From NCBI GenBank assembly GCA_043731355.1, contig JAYTJE010000172.1, positions 1-24,818 of the forward strand: a stretch of DNA of 24,818 nt, in the 5' to 3' direction. The stretch comes from GWC2-56-14 sp043731355. GTDB lineage: Bacteria > Nitrospirota > UBA9217. The translations under genes were made by a program, and so were the position numbers. Below, piece by piece: positions 1-7,926 of this stretch. Position 1 is the stretch's first letter, and every line of letters begins with the position of its first letter. The notes below the pieces were generated by a model, which was not told the DNA's origin, made no database searches, and saw nothing but the letters and a program-made list of their open reading frames with translations.

Positions 1-350
1 GGGTCGGCCGGGGCGGCCATCAGTCTTACTGTATCCTGATGGGCCCCCGGATGTTCGCTGATGACGCGCGGGAGCGGCTGAACGCTTTTGCGCGCACCAC
101 GGACGGTTTCAAGATCGCCGAAGAGGACCTCCGTCTGCGCGGACCGGGCGAGTTCATGGGTACCCGCCAGTCAGGCCTTCCGGACCTGCACGCGGCGAAC
201 ATCATCCGCGACGCGGACCTTCTGGAAATTGCGCGGAGCGAAGCGTTTGAACTTGTTCAGCAGGACCCCGCGCTCACGCGCCATCCTCTGCTTCGTGACT
301 CGCTCCAGAGGCGGTGGCAGGGCAAGCTGGGGCTCTTAAGCGTCGGTTGA
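1..350 (+). CDS. recG: ATP-dependent DNA helicase RecG, C-terminal fragment
   Basis: Only the 3' end is present; the frame is open from base 3 to the stop at 348-350. The visible residues begin VGRGGHQSYCILM, which is helicase motif VI of RecG (the arginine of the QxxGRxGR-type motif), followed by the region after it with the LRLRGPGEFMGTRQSG signature that is specific for RecG. RecG remodels stalled replication forks and Holliday junctions in the cytoplasm. An internal ATG at 39 is not a real start, because the homologous sequence continues upstream out of the window. The next gene follows after 71 bases. Identification is secure; the length cannot be judged because the gene is cut by the window edge. 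Confidence 0.95.
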   Translation, partial: VGRGGHQSYCILMGPRMFADDARERLNAFARTTDGFKIAEEDLRLRGPGEFMGTRQSGLPDLHAANIIRDADLLEIARSEAFELVQQDPALTRHPLLRDSLQRRWQGKLGLLSVG

Positions 351-383
351 TATTTTTGCGGCATTCTGATAGAGTAAAAAAGT

Positions 384-415
384 AGTCAGGAGACAGTAGG
401 CAGGAGTCAGGAGAC
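384..415. repeat. Direct repeat AGTCAGGAGAC, two copies
   Basis: The 11-base word AGTCAGGAGAC occurs exactly at 384-394 and 405-415, separated by a 10-base spacer (AGTAGGCAGG) that is itself a degenerate copy. The second copy also supplies an AGGAG Shine-Dalgarno core for the gene starting at 422. A related AGTCAGGAG doublet lies at 19140-19155, also between genes. Confidence 0.7.
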
Positions 416-421
416 GGGAAT

Positions 422-787
422 ATGATATGGGAAAAAGTCATTACGAACATGCAGAAGGGGTCCGACAAGTTGATGGCCGCGGCAGCCACGTTTTCGGAGC
501 GGGTGCAGGCGGAGCTGAACATCGTGCGTCTCCGGATCAGGAGCGACAATGTCCAGAACAGCGTCAACGAACAGTACCGGCTTATCGGGCATGCCCTGGT
601 GGAGTTGAATAATTCCGGATCACTGCCCAAACTGGCTGAACAGCTGCTGCAGGAAGAAAAGATCGCGGCCTCACTGATCGAGATAGCCGCGTTTGAGAAG
701 GAACTGGACCGTTTGAATGATGAAATGAAGAACGAAGCGTCCGTGTTCCGGCCGGAGCCGAAACAGGCGGGGGAGACCGCTCCATGA
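422..787 (+). CDS. Small hypothetical coiled-coil protein
   Basis: Encodes 121 residues with no signal peptide or membrane segment. The sequence is rich in Glu, Lys, Leu and Ala and is predicted by eye to be almost entirely helical, with heptad-like stretches around residues 20-60 and 70-105 and a polar, Pro-containing tail. I do not recognise a named family. The start is supported by AGGAG about 8 bases upstream, taken from a direct repeat. The stop overlaps the start of the prepilin peptidase gene (ATGA at 784-787), so the two are probably translationally coupled. By context it may belong to the pilus-processing or two-component unit that follows, but that is inference. Confidence 0.8.
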   Translation: MIWEKVITNMQKGSDKLMAAAATFSERVQAELNIVRLRIRSDNVQNSVNEQYRLIGHALVELNNSGSLPKLAEQLLQEEKIAASLIEIAAFEKELDRLNDEMKNEASVFRPEPKQAGETAP

Positions 788-1605
788 TCATTGTCCTGGT
801 CTTTCTGGTGGGTCTTATTCTCGGCAGTTTTCTGAACGTCTGTATCGTCCGTCTTCCTCACGGCCTTTCCATTGCAACGCCGCCGTCCCACTGCCCCCGC
901 TGTGAGCAACCGATAAAATTCTACGACAATATCCCGGTCATCAGCTATTTCCTGCTGCGGGGAAAATGCAGGACGTGCGGGCTGCCCATTTCCCGGCGCT
1001 ATCCGCTGGTGGAACTGCTGAACGCGCTGATCTATCTCTGGGTTTACCGCGAACTCGGTTTGAACGGCGAAGCGCTCATTGTCATGGCGCTGTGTTCTTC
1101 CCTGATCGTCATCACCTTCATTGATCTCGATCATCAGATCATTCCGGATTCGATTACGCTTCCGGGCATGGTCCTCGGCCTGGTCGCTGCGCCGTTCTTT
1201 ATGCCGGCGCTGTCCGGGCCGCTGCCGTTCCTGGGGGACCGTTTGCTGTCCTGGCCGCGCCTGGAAGGTTTCGTTCACTCGCTTATCGGTCTGGTGAGCG
1301 GCGCCGCGCCGCTCTTTCTTCTCGGCTGGAGCTGGGAAAAGCTGCGCCATGTCGAGGCCATGGGAGGCGGCGACGTCAAGCTCATGGGCATGTTCGGGAG
1401 CTTCCTCGGCTGGAAAAGCGCGCTCCTGATCATCATGCTCGGCGCAATCGCGGGCTCGGTCGTGGGCGTTGCGCTCATCCTGCTGAAAAAGCAGAAGGCT
1501 GAGAACGTCATTCCCTTCGGGCCGTTCCTGGCCGCGGGTGCCCTGGCAACAATGCTCTACGGCGGTGACATCATTTCCTGGTACCTGGGACTGCTCCGGA
1601 TATGA
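784..1605 (+). CDS. pilD: Type IV prepilin peptidase / N-methyltransferase (PilD/GspO family)
   Basis: This inner-membrane aspartic protease cleaves and N-methylates type IV prepilins or type II secretion pseudopilins. The 273-residue product has the family order. An N-terminal hydrophobic segment with GSFLNVC is followed by a cytoplasmic zinc-type loop with two CxxC pairs (C37/C40 and C62/C65). The first catalytic-type aspartates lie in FIDLDHQIIPD (about 114-116), and the second lies in GGGDVKLMG (D197). Several hydrophobic segments fill the C-terminal half. Both CxxC pairs are kept, so methyltransferase activity is likely retained. It is coupled by ATGA overlaps to the genes on both sides. 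No pilin genes are in the window, so the substrate (pilin or pseudopilin) is unknown. Confidence 0.93.
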   Translation: MIIVLVFLVGLILGSFLNVCIVRLPHGLSIATPPSHCPRCEQPIKFYDNIPVISYFLLRGKCRTCGLPISRRYPLVELLNALIYLWVYRELGLNGEALIVMALCSSLIVITFIDLDHQIIPDSITLPGMVLGLVAAPFFMPALSGPLPFLGDRLLSWPRLEGFVHSLIGLVSGAAPLFLLGWSWEKLRHVEAMGGGDVKLMGMFGSFLGWKSALLIIMLGAIAGSVVGVALILLKKQKAENVIPFGPFLAAGALATMLYGGDIISWYLGLLRI

Positions 1606-2870
1606 ACTCCCATTCCCTTTCCATACAATTGCTCGGCCTGGTCATCGCCTCAAGCGGCCTAACGATCGTCTGGCGCCTGTCCCGTCGTTTTCGGCGGAAG
1701 CTCGGCCTCAAAAAGGAAGAGCGGGAAAAGAAGGAAGACGTCGGCTTCATCATTGACGCCTTCCACAGCGTGACCAAAGAGCTCAAGGAAAAGGAACAGG
1801 AGCTTGAACGGCTTCGGGCCAGCGCTGTGCAGCGCGCCGAGAACGTTGAGAGCTACAACGAGAATATTCTCCAGTGCGTTACGAGCGGGGTCATGACCTT
1901 TGACCGGAACAACCGGGTCATCACCCTGAACCGTGCCGCTGAGGAGCTGCTCGGCATGAATCATTCGCAGGCTGTTGGCCGGAGTTGCAGTGATATTTTC
2001 GGCTCCGGCGATATCTGTAGATCGGTGGAGGAAACCGTCGGATGGACCACGACCCCGCTCCGAAGGGAAACAACGCTGGACCGTCCCTTTGGGCGCATGT
2101 GGCTTGGATACAACACCGCGCTCCTGACCGACCGGCAGGGTGCTTCGCTCGGCGTCATCCTCTCTTTTTCCGACCTCACTGAAGTGAAGCGGCTGCAGGA
2201 ACAGGTGGAGCTGCGCGAACGGCTCATTGCCCTGGGCGAGATGTCGGCGGGCATCGCCCATGAGCTGCGGAATCCCATGGCCGTCATTGCCGGTTATCTG
2301 GCGCTGGTTGCAAAAAAAGCGGCGGCGCCCGAACAGAAGATCATCAGGGATGTGGTGACCGAGATCAACGGCATGAACCGCATCATTGACGACCTCCTGA
2401 CCTTTGCCCGGCCGGCCTCGCTGAACCGGGTGCGGACCAACCTCAGGGAACTGATCCAAGGATGTGTTGCGAACGTGCTTCAGGCCAGGGGGAATGATGT
2501 CCGGACCGGAACAACGCTGGACCTGCCCGAGCTTGAGGTCAACCTCGATGAAGTGCTGATGCGCCAGGCCTTGACGAACCTGATCCAGAATGCCGTTGAA
2601 GCCATGCCGGAAGGCGGGACGCTGACGATCCGGGGCGCGAGCATAGGCAGGGAGCTTTCCCTGACCATAGCCGATACGGGCGTCGGCATTCCCCGTGACA
2701 CGCTCAAAAAGATATTTCTTCCGTTCTTCACGACCAAGGACACCGGTGTCGGACTCGGCCTCGCGCTGGTGCACAAGATCGTCCTGTCTCACGGCGGGCG
2801 GATCGACGTGCAAAGCAGAGAAGGGCAGGGGACTACGTTCACGGTGGTCCTGCCGACGGTGGGGAGCTAA
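1602..2870 (+). CDS. PAS-domain sensor histidine kinase (NtrB/AtoS/PilS-like)
   Basis: Encodes a 422-residue kinase. There is one N-terminal hydrophobic segment (about residues 7-26), a charged linker, and a PAS-like domain (about 85-195). The dimerisation/phosphoacceptor domain carries the H-box AHELRNPMAVIAGY with His220. The ATPase domain has an N-box (about 326-330, NLIQNAVEAMPEGG), a G1 box DTGVGIP (358-364), FFTTK, and a G2 box GVGLGLAL (382-389). All catalytic motifs are intact. The start overlaps the prepilin peptidase stop (ATGA at 1602-1605), and the response regulator starts 6 bases after its stop, so it is the cognate kinase of that regulator. With a single membrane segment and no periplasmic domain, the signal is likely sensed in the cytoplasm or membrane by the PAS domain. 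Confidence 0.94.
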   Translation: MNSHSLSIQLLGLVIASSGLTIVWRLSRRFRRKLGLKKEEREKKEDVGFIIDAFHSVTKELKEKEQELERLRASAVQRAENVESYNENILQCVTSGVMTFDRNNRVITLNRAAEELLGMNHSQAVGRSCSDIFGSGDICRSVEETVGWTTTPLRRETTLDRPFGRMWLGYNTALLTDRQGASLGVILSFSDLTEVKRLQEQVELRERLIALGEMSAGIAHELRNPMAVIAGYLALVAKKAAAPEQKIIRDVVTEINGMNRIIDDLLTFARPASLNRVRTNLRELIQGCVANVLQARGNDVRTGTTLDLPELEVNLDEVLMRQALTNLIQNAVEAMPEGGTLTIRGASIGRELSLTIADTGVGIPRDTLKKIFLPFFTTKDTGVGLGLALVHKIVLSHGGRIDVQSREGQGTTFTVVLPTVGS

Positions 2871-2876
2871 GGGACT

Positions 2877-4262
2877 ATGGATACGATCCTCGTTATAGAA
2901 GACAAAGAAAGCATGCTTGATATGCTGAAGCAGACCCTTGAGGCTGAAGGCTATCAAGTGGTCCCGGCCAGGGACGGCGCCGAAGGCATCCGGAAACTCG
3001 CTGACGAGAGCATCGCGCTGGTGCTTACGGACCTGAAGCTGCCGAAAAAGGACGGGTTTGAGGTGCTCAAAGCCGTAAAAGAGGACAACCCGCTTCTGCC
3101 GGTCATCGTCATGACCGCGTTCGGCACGATCGAGACCGCGGTCAGGGCCGTGAAGCAGGGCGCCTACGACTTTCTGACCAAACCGTTCGACATGGACCAT
3201 CTGCTGGTGCTCATCAAGCGCGCGCTCGATACGACCCGCGTGGCCACGGAGAATATCCTGCTCCGGTCGGAGCTTTCCGACAAGCTGGGCCTGCCGAAGA
3301 TCATCGGCAAGAGCAGTCAGCTCCAGGAGCTCAGCGAGAAGATCCGGAAAGTGGCTGCCACGAATGCCACGGTCCTGATCCAGGGCGAGAGCGGCACGGG
3401 AAAAGAACTTTTTGCGCGCGCCATTCACTACCTCAGTCCGCGGAAGGAGCGGCCCTTCCTGGCGATCAATTCCGCGGCCATACCGCATGAGCTGCTCGAA
3501 AGCGAACTGTTCGGATATGAGCGAGGGGCTTTCACCGGCGCGGATGCGAGAAAGATCGGCAAGCTCGAACTGGCTGACAAAGGCACGGTCTTCCTTGACG
3601 AGATCGGGGACATGGACCTGATGCTTCAGGCCAAACTGCTGCGCGTACTCCAGGAACAGGTGATCGAGCGGATCGGCGGCAGCGGCAAGCAGATCAAAAT
3701 CGACGTACGCATCGTTGCGGCCACGAACAAGGACCTGCAGAAGGCCGTGGACGCACGGTTGTTCCGGGAAGACCTGTTCTACCGCTTGAACGTGTTCCCC
3801 ATCACCATCCCGCCGCTCCGCGAACGGCGCGACGATATCCCGGCGCTCGCAGCCAGCTTCCTGAACAAATATTCCGCTGAAGTGCGCAAAGGCCCGCTGG
3901 TCTTCTCCGACGAAGCTATGGATATCCTGATGAAAGCGCCCTGGCGGGGCAACGTACGCGAACTGGAGAACGTGATTGAGCGGGCCGTCATCTATGCCGA
4001 CGGCGGCGTGGTCCGCGCCCAGGACCTCGGCATCAGTGAAACGACCATTCTTGAGTCGCTTGCCGAGCACGTGCCCCTGGACGGCCCGCTCCACGAGATC
4101 GCCCAGGCGGCCACGCGCATCGTCGAATCCCGCCGCATCAGACAGGTGCTGAAACAGACGAATGGCAATAAATCCCGGGCCGCCGAGGTCTTGCAGGTGA
4201 GCTATAAGACGCTGCTCACGAAGATCAAGGATTATCAGCTGGAGGAGAAGGGCGGGGAGTGA
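2877..4262 (+). CDS. Sigma-54-dependent response regulator (NtrC/PilR family)
   Basis: The 461-residue product has the three classical modules. A receiver domain (about 1-120) has the phosphoacceptor Asp52 in VLTDLKLP and Lys102 in TKPFD. An AAA+ sigma-54 activation domain has Walker A GESGTGKE (170-177), the sigma-54 contact loop GAFTGA (217-222), Walker B TVFLDEIGD (237-245), and an arginine-finger region near FREDLFYRLNVFP. A C-terminal Fis-type helix-turn-helix (NKSRAAEVLQVSYKTL) completes it. An AAGGGA site precedes the ATG. It is paired with the histidine kinase just upstream and, with the prepilin peptidase, suggests control of pilus or secretion genes by sigma-54; the actual targets are not visible here. 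Confidence 0.95.
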   Translation: MDTILVIEDKESMLDMLKQTLEAEGYQVVPARDGAEGIRKLADESIALVLTDLKLPKKDGFEVLKAVKEDNPLLPVIVMTAFGTIETAVRAVKQGAYDFLTKPFDMDHLLVLIKRALDTTRVATENILLRSELSDKLGLPKIIGKSSQLQELSEKIRKVAATNATVLIQGESGTGKELFARAIHYLSPRKERPFLAINSAAIPHELLESELFGYERGAFTGADARKIGKLELADKGTVFLDEIGDMDLMLQAKLLRVLQEQVIERIGGSGKQIKIDVRIVAATNKDLQKAVDARLFREDLFYRLNVFPITIPPLRERRDDIPALAASFLNKYSAEVRKGPLVFSDEAMDILMKAPWRGNVRELENVIERAVIYADGGVVRAQDLGISETTILESLAEHVPLDGPLHEIAQAATRIVESRRIRQVLKQTNGNKSRAAEVLQVSYKTLLTKIKDYQLEEKGGE

Positions 4263-4302
4263 GCAAAGTCGATTCGAGTGGAAATCGCATAGAGAACATT
4301 CA

Positions 4303-6333
4303 GTGACCATGAAAAACATTCCCGACAACATACAAAAAGAAATTTTTCGTCTCGTTAAAGAGCTTAACGAACATAACTTCCGCTATTATGTTCAGGACTC
4401 CCCGGTCATCTCCGACGCGGAGTATGACCGGTTGTTTCGCCAGTTGAAAGAACTTGAGGAACAATACGAATACCGTCTCCCCGATTCTCCCACCCAGCGT
4501 GTCGGCGCGCCGCCGCTTGAAAAATTCGACAAGGTCAGGCACGCAGAACCCATGCTATCGCTGGACAACGCGTTCTCCCATGAAGAGATCCGTGAGTTTG
4601 ACCTGCGGGTCAAGAAGGTACTGAAATCCGATAGCGAAGTCGAATATACAGTGGAACCCAAGTACGATGGACTTGCCATGGAATTGTCCTACCAAAAGGG
4701 CATGTTCGTTCGGGCTGCGACAAGGGGCGACGGTTCCGAGGGCGAGGACGTTACTCAAAACGTCAGGACCATCAAGGCTATTCCACTTACGATAGAAGGA
4801 ATGGACATCATCCCCGAAGAGATCGATATTCGCGGTGAAGTGTTCATCGACATCGCTGAATTCGAGAACCTGAATAAAGAACGTGCAAAGAGCGAAGAAC
4901 CGCTTTTTGCCAATCCCCGCAATGCCGCGGCCGGTTCCATCCGTCAGCTTGATTCCGGGATCACGGAAAAACGAAAGCTCCATATGGCCTGTTATGGTGT
5001 GGGCGCCATGAAGGGCATCGGGTTTAAAAGCCAGGCGGCGTTGAACGAGTGGCTAATGCGGCATCACTTCCCGGTGCCACTGGGCTTCACCATCGCGCAG
5101 GGCATCGACAGGGTGATCGATGCGGTCAAACACATCGAGAATGAACGACCGAAACTGCCCTTTGAAGCGGACGGTGCGGTCATCAAGGTCAATGATTTTA
5201 ATCTTCAAAGGGAACTTGGCTTCAAAACCCGTGAACCGCGCTGGGCGATAGCGTATAAATTCCCGGCCCATCAAGGCACCACGGTGGTCGAGGCTATAAT
5301 TGCCAGCGTTGGCAGGACCGGAGCTATCACTCCGGTGGCTTCTCTTGCGCCGGTACGTATCGGCGGCGTTACGGTGTCGCGGTCAACACTGCACAACTGG
5401 GACGAGATCGAACGCAAGGACATCCGCATTGGTGACACGGTGGTGGTCGAACGGGCAGGGGACGTGATCCCCCATATCGTGACTGTTGTCAAAGAGAAGC
5501 GCACGGGGAAAGAGCGGTTGTTCCCTCCGCCGGCCCGGTGTCCAGTATGTGGTTCGCACGTTGTTCGCGAGGAGGGCGAGGTGGCATTCCGGTGCATCGG
5601 TTTGAACTGCGAGGCCCAGGTGCTGGAGAAGATCATTCACTATGCCTCGCGCGGCGCCATGGACATCGAAGGCCTTGGAGATAAGAACGTGGAGCTTCTT
5701 TACAGCCAGGGTCTCATCAGGCATTTCAACGATCTTTACGCACTCAAGAAGGAGCAACTGCTTAAGCTTCCGCGGTTTGCCGAAAAGTCGGCACAGAACC
5801 TGATCGATGCCATCGAAAAAAGCAAAACAGCAAGACTCAGCAGGTTTCTTTTTGCGCTCGGCATTCTGCATGTGGGCGAGTTCGCGGCAAAGCAGCTGGC
5901 AAAGCATTATGAAAAGATCGAAGACCTTTATCACGTAAAGCCGGAGCGTATTGTCGAGATCAAACAGATGGGGGAGAAGTTGGCCGGTTCCATCTCCGGT
6001 TTTTTCAGCGAACAAGAAAATCTGCAAACGCTGGAGAAGCTCAAGAAAGACGGCTTGACGATTTCCAATCCTGATTATGAAGCGGACAGCAAAAAGGAAC
6101 GTGGGCCGCTTGATGGGCTCACGATCGTGGTCACGGGAACTCTTTCAAAGCCAAGGACCGAGCTTGAAGAGCGCATCGAGCGCCTGGGTGGACATGCGGC
6201 CGGTTCGGTTTCTAAGAAAACAAGCTATGTCCTGGCAGGCGAAGAGGCCGGCAGTAAACTGGAAAAAGCGAAAAAACTTGGCGTGAAGGTCATCAGCGAA
6301 GAAGAATTTGAAAAACTGGCAGTCAAAGGATGA
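4303..6333 (+). CDS. ligA: NAD-dependent DNA ligase LigA
   Basis: LigA seals nicks in replication and repair using NAD+. The 676-residue length fits the family. The order seen is an N-terminal Ia domain that binds NMN (HNFRYYV..SDAEYD) and an adenylation domain with the nucleotide-linked lysine in EPKYDGLAMEL (Lys120 counted from the GTG). Next come an OB fold (GRTGAITPVA, VGDVIPHI-like), a four-cysteine zinc finger (CPVCG ... CIGLNCEAQ), helix-hairpin-helix repeats, and a C-terminal BRCT domain (GLTIVVTGTLSKPRTELEE). The start is GTG at 4303 or ATG at 4309, two codons later; neither has a strong ribosome site. Nfo follows with a gap of only four bases, giving a compact repair pair. Confidence 0.97.
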   Translation: MTMKNIPDNIQKEIFRLVKELNEHNFRYYVQDSPVISDAEYDRLFRQLKELEEQYEYRLPDSPTQRVGAPPLEKFDKVRHAEPMLSLDNAFSHEEIREFDLRVKKVLKSDSEVEYTVEPKYDGLAMELSYQKGMFVRAATRGDGSEGEDVTQNVRTIKAIPLTIEGMDIIPEEIDIRGEVFIDIAEFENLNKERAKSEEPLFANPRNAAAGSIRQLDSGITEKRKLHMACYGVGAMKGIGFKSQAALNEWLMRHHFPVPLGFTIAQGIDRVIDAVKHIENERPKLPFEADGAVIKVNDFNLQRELGFKTREPRWAIAYKFPAHQGTTVVEAIIASVGRTGAITPVASLAPVRIGGVTVSRSTLHNWDEIERKDIRIGDTVVVERAGDVIPHIVTVVKEKRTGKERLFPPPARCPVCGSHVVREEGEVAFRCIGLNCEAQVLEKIIHYASRGAMDIEGLGDKNVELLYSQGLIRHFNDLYALKKEQLLKLPRFAEKSAQNLIDAIEKSKTARLSRFLFALGILHVGEFAAKQLAKHYEKIEDLYHVKPERIVEIKQMGEKLAGSISGFFSEQENLQTLEKLKKDGLTISNPDYEADSKKERGPLDGLTIVVTGTLSKPRTELEERIERLGGHAAGSVSKKTSYVLAGEEAGSKLEKAKKLGVKVISEEEFEKLAVKG

Positions 6334-6337
6334 ATGT

Positions 6338-7177
6338 ATGCGCATAGGTTTCCATGTCTCCATCAGCGGCGGCTTCGCCCTTTCCGTCGAGCGCGCGCAC
6401 GAGCTTGGTTGCACCTGCATGCAGATATTCAGCAGGAACCCGCGCGGCTGGACCGTTAAACCGCTGGACAAGGAAGACGTCTCACAATTCAAAAAAAAGC
6501 GCGAAACGCTGGACATCGGGCCGGTGTTCGTGCATACGAACTACCTTATTAATCTGGCGTCGTCAAAACCCGACTTGTATGAGCGCTCGATCGAGCAGTT
6601 CGTCATTGACCTCGAACGGACCGAGAACCTCGGCGCTGAATATCTGGTAACCCATCTTGGGTCCGCGAGCGGCCAGAGTGAGGAGTGGATGATCGAGCGC
6701 GTGGCAAGCGCGCTGAACATGGCGATGAAGCTTCATAAACCCAAAGCGACCATTCTGCTCGAAAATACCGCGGGGGAGAAAGGCGACGTGGGCTATACCC
6801 TGGAGCAGGTGCAGGAGGTCATCACGCGTCTTTCAAATTCCGAAAATATCGGACTCTGCTACGACACCTGCCACGGTTTTGCCGCCGGCTACGACATTCG
6901 CACGAAGGAAGGTGTCAATAGGCTTGCCGATAAGATCGCTTCCACGGTCGGCCTGGCGCGGCTTAAGGGGATGCATCTCAATGACTGCCTGAAAGAGCTT
7001 AACTCCCGGGTCGACCGGCACTGGCATATCGGCGAGGGCACGATCGGGCTCGAAGGTTTTACCCGGCTGCTTAATCATCCGGCTTTCAAGGACGTTCCCA
7101 AGGTCATGGAAACGCCGAAAAAGACGGAAGAGGACGATCCGAAAAATATGAAGGTCGTGCGGTCTCTGGTAAAGTGA
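6338..7177 (+). CDS. nfo: Deoxyribonuclease IV (AP endonuclease, Nfo family)
   Basis: Nfo cleaves the backbone 5' to abasic sites in base-excision repair using three zinc ions on a TIM barrel. The 279-residue product is close to the family's usual size. It has the conserved strands MRIGFHVSISGG at the N-terminus, QIFSRNPRGW, VFVHTNYLINLAS, LENTAGEKGDVG, LCYDTCHGFAAGYD and the C-terminal HLNDC ... DRHWHIGEGTIG block, which contain the zinc-binding His/Asp/Glu residues. The frame is open further upstream into ligA, but the ATG at 6338 is chosen because homology starts there and AAAGGA lies about 6 bases before it. It begins four bases after the ligA stop. Confidence 0.95.
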   Translation: MRIGFHVSISGGFALSVERAHELGCTCMQIFSRNPRGWTVKPLDKEDVSQFKKKRETLDIGPVFVHTNYLINLASSKPDLYERSIEQFVIDLERTENLGAEYLVTHLGSASGQSEEWMIERVASALNMAMKLHKPKATILLENTAGEKGDVGYTLEQVQEVITRLSNSENIGLCYDTCHGFAAGYDIRTKEGVNRLADKIASTVGLARLKGMHLNDCLKELNSRVDRHWHIGEGTIGLEGFTRLLNHPAFKDVPKVMETPKKTEEDDPKNMKVVRSLVK

Positions 7178-7184
7178 GGGCATT

Positions 7185-7345
7185 ATGAAAAAAACGTCCT
7201 GGCAACCGCCATTTTGTTACTCCTGCTCGCTGCAACTTCTTTCGCAGCGGGTGCTGACGACATTCTCGGCGTCTGGAACAACCAGGAAAAAGATGCAAAG
7301 ATCGAGATCCAAAATAGGGTCCTGGAGTGGCAGAGATGGAATTAA
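7185..7345 (+). pseudogene. Truncated, frameshifted remnant of a secreted DUF2147-like protein
   Basis: An ATG at 7185 is followed by a run of seven A. Reading on in that frame gives nonsense, but restoring one A after the start yields MKK-N-VLATAILLLLLAATSFA, a clear signal peptide. The residues ADDILGVWNNQEKDAKIEI follow, matching the N-terminus of DUF2147 proteins as I remember the family. The restored frame stops at 7343-7345 after about 53 residues, whereas the family is normally well over 100. So there appear to be both a one-base deletion in the A-run and a loss of the rest of the gene. A sequencing error could explain the A-run but not the truncation. The fragment sits 8 bases after nfo. 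Confidence 0.5.
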
Positions 7346-7386
7346 GCAATGCTGATCAAGAGTATGCCCGATTGGAACAAAAAGCA

Positions 7387-7415
7387 TTGACGCTTTCGAG
7401 CGGCGTCGATATACT
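7387..7415 (+). promoter_or_regulatory. Sigma-70 type promoter upstream of the membrane protein gene
   Basis: TTGACG at 7387-7392 and TATACT at 7410-7415 are separated by 17 bases, a near-consensus pair. They lie about 45 bases upstream of the ATG at 7461, in the otherwise empty stretch after the DUF2147-like remnant. Confidence 0.55.
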
Positions 7416-7460
7416 GAATCTGTTTTTATCCGGTTCATCAGAAAGGCCAAGGGGGAAATC

Positions 7461-7793
7461 ATGACGGAAAAGAAAAGCGATATGCTCAAGAATATTCTCA
7501 TCAATCTCGGGGTCCTGCTCATCCTGGTCGGTTCCACGGCAATAAAGGGGGACCTGGCGTTCTTTTTCATCAGCCTGGTCCTTCTGGCGATCCAGACTTT
7601 TGAGCTCCCGGCGATACAGCCTAAAAAATTAGTGATCGCTGAGCTGATCCTTGCAGCGACGCTGGCCATTGGCGCGGTCACTCAACTGATCAACGCGGGC
7701 GCCGGCCGGACCCAGCAGGTCTTCCTTGTCGTCCTGCTGCTCGGGGCGCTCCTGATCGTGGTGGAATCCACCCGGAAGTATGCCGACCTGTAA
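7461..7793 (+). CDS. Small multi-pass membrane protein of unknown function
   Basis: Encodes 110 residues dominated by hydrophobic stretches: about 12-28, 32-48, 56-76 and 87-103, so three or four membrane spans with a charged N-terminus (MTEKKSDMLK) and a short charged C-terminus. I do not recognise a family, and there are no catalytic-type residues inside the membrane segments. The start is well supported by AAGGGGG 6-11 bases upstream and by a good sigma-70 promoter at 7387-7415, so it is probably its own transcription unit. No neighbour suggests a role. Confidence 0.75.
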   Translation: MTEKKSDMLKNILINLGVLLILVGSTAIKGDLAFFFISLVLLAIQTFELPAIQPKKLVIAELILAATLAIGAVTQLINAGAGRTQQVFLVVLLLGALLIVVESTRKYADL

Positions 7794-7841
7794 ATGCGAT
7801 CGCCCCTCCGGGCTGCCTGAGCGCGCGGATAAATTCCTGTC

Positions 7842-7870
7842 TGGATTTTTCCCCGGCCCTCTGGTATAGT
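7842..7870 (+). promoter_or_regulatory. Possible extended -10 promoter for the yhcC-like gene
   Basis: TGGTATAGT at 7862-7870 fits an extended -10 element. The -35 (TGGATT at 7842-7847, spacing 17) is weak. It lies 57 bases upstream of the ATG at 7927. Confidence 0.35.
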
Positions 7871-7926
7871 GATAAATCCAAATAACAGCCCCTATCCCAG
7901 GCATCCTCGCTAACAGGTCATCGCGC

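Noticed and set aside
274..1350. Long minus-strand open frame (358 codons) over the prepilin peptidase gene
   Set aside because: It runs antisense to two well-supported genes, is rich in Arg/Gln/Asp runs without domain motifs, and is a shadow of high-GC codon bias.
1659..4331. 890-codon minus-strand open frame opposite the kinase and regulator genes
   Set aside because: The plus strand encodes an intact histidine kinase and NtrC-type regulator with all motifs; the antisense frame shows no recognisable domain and results from third-position GC preference.
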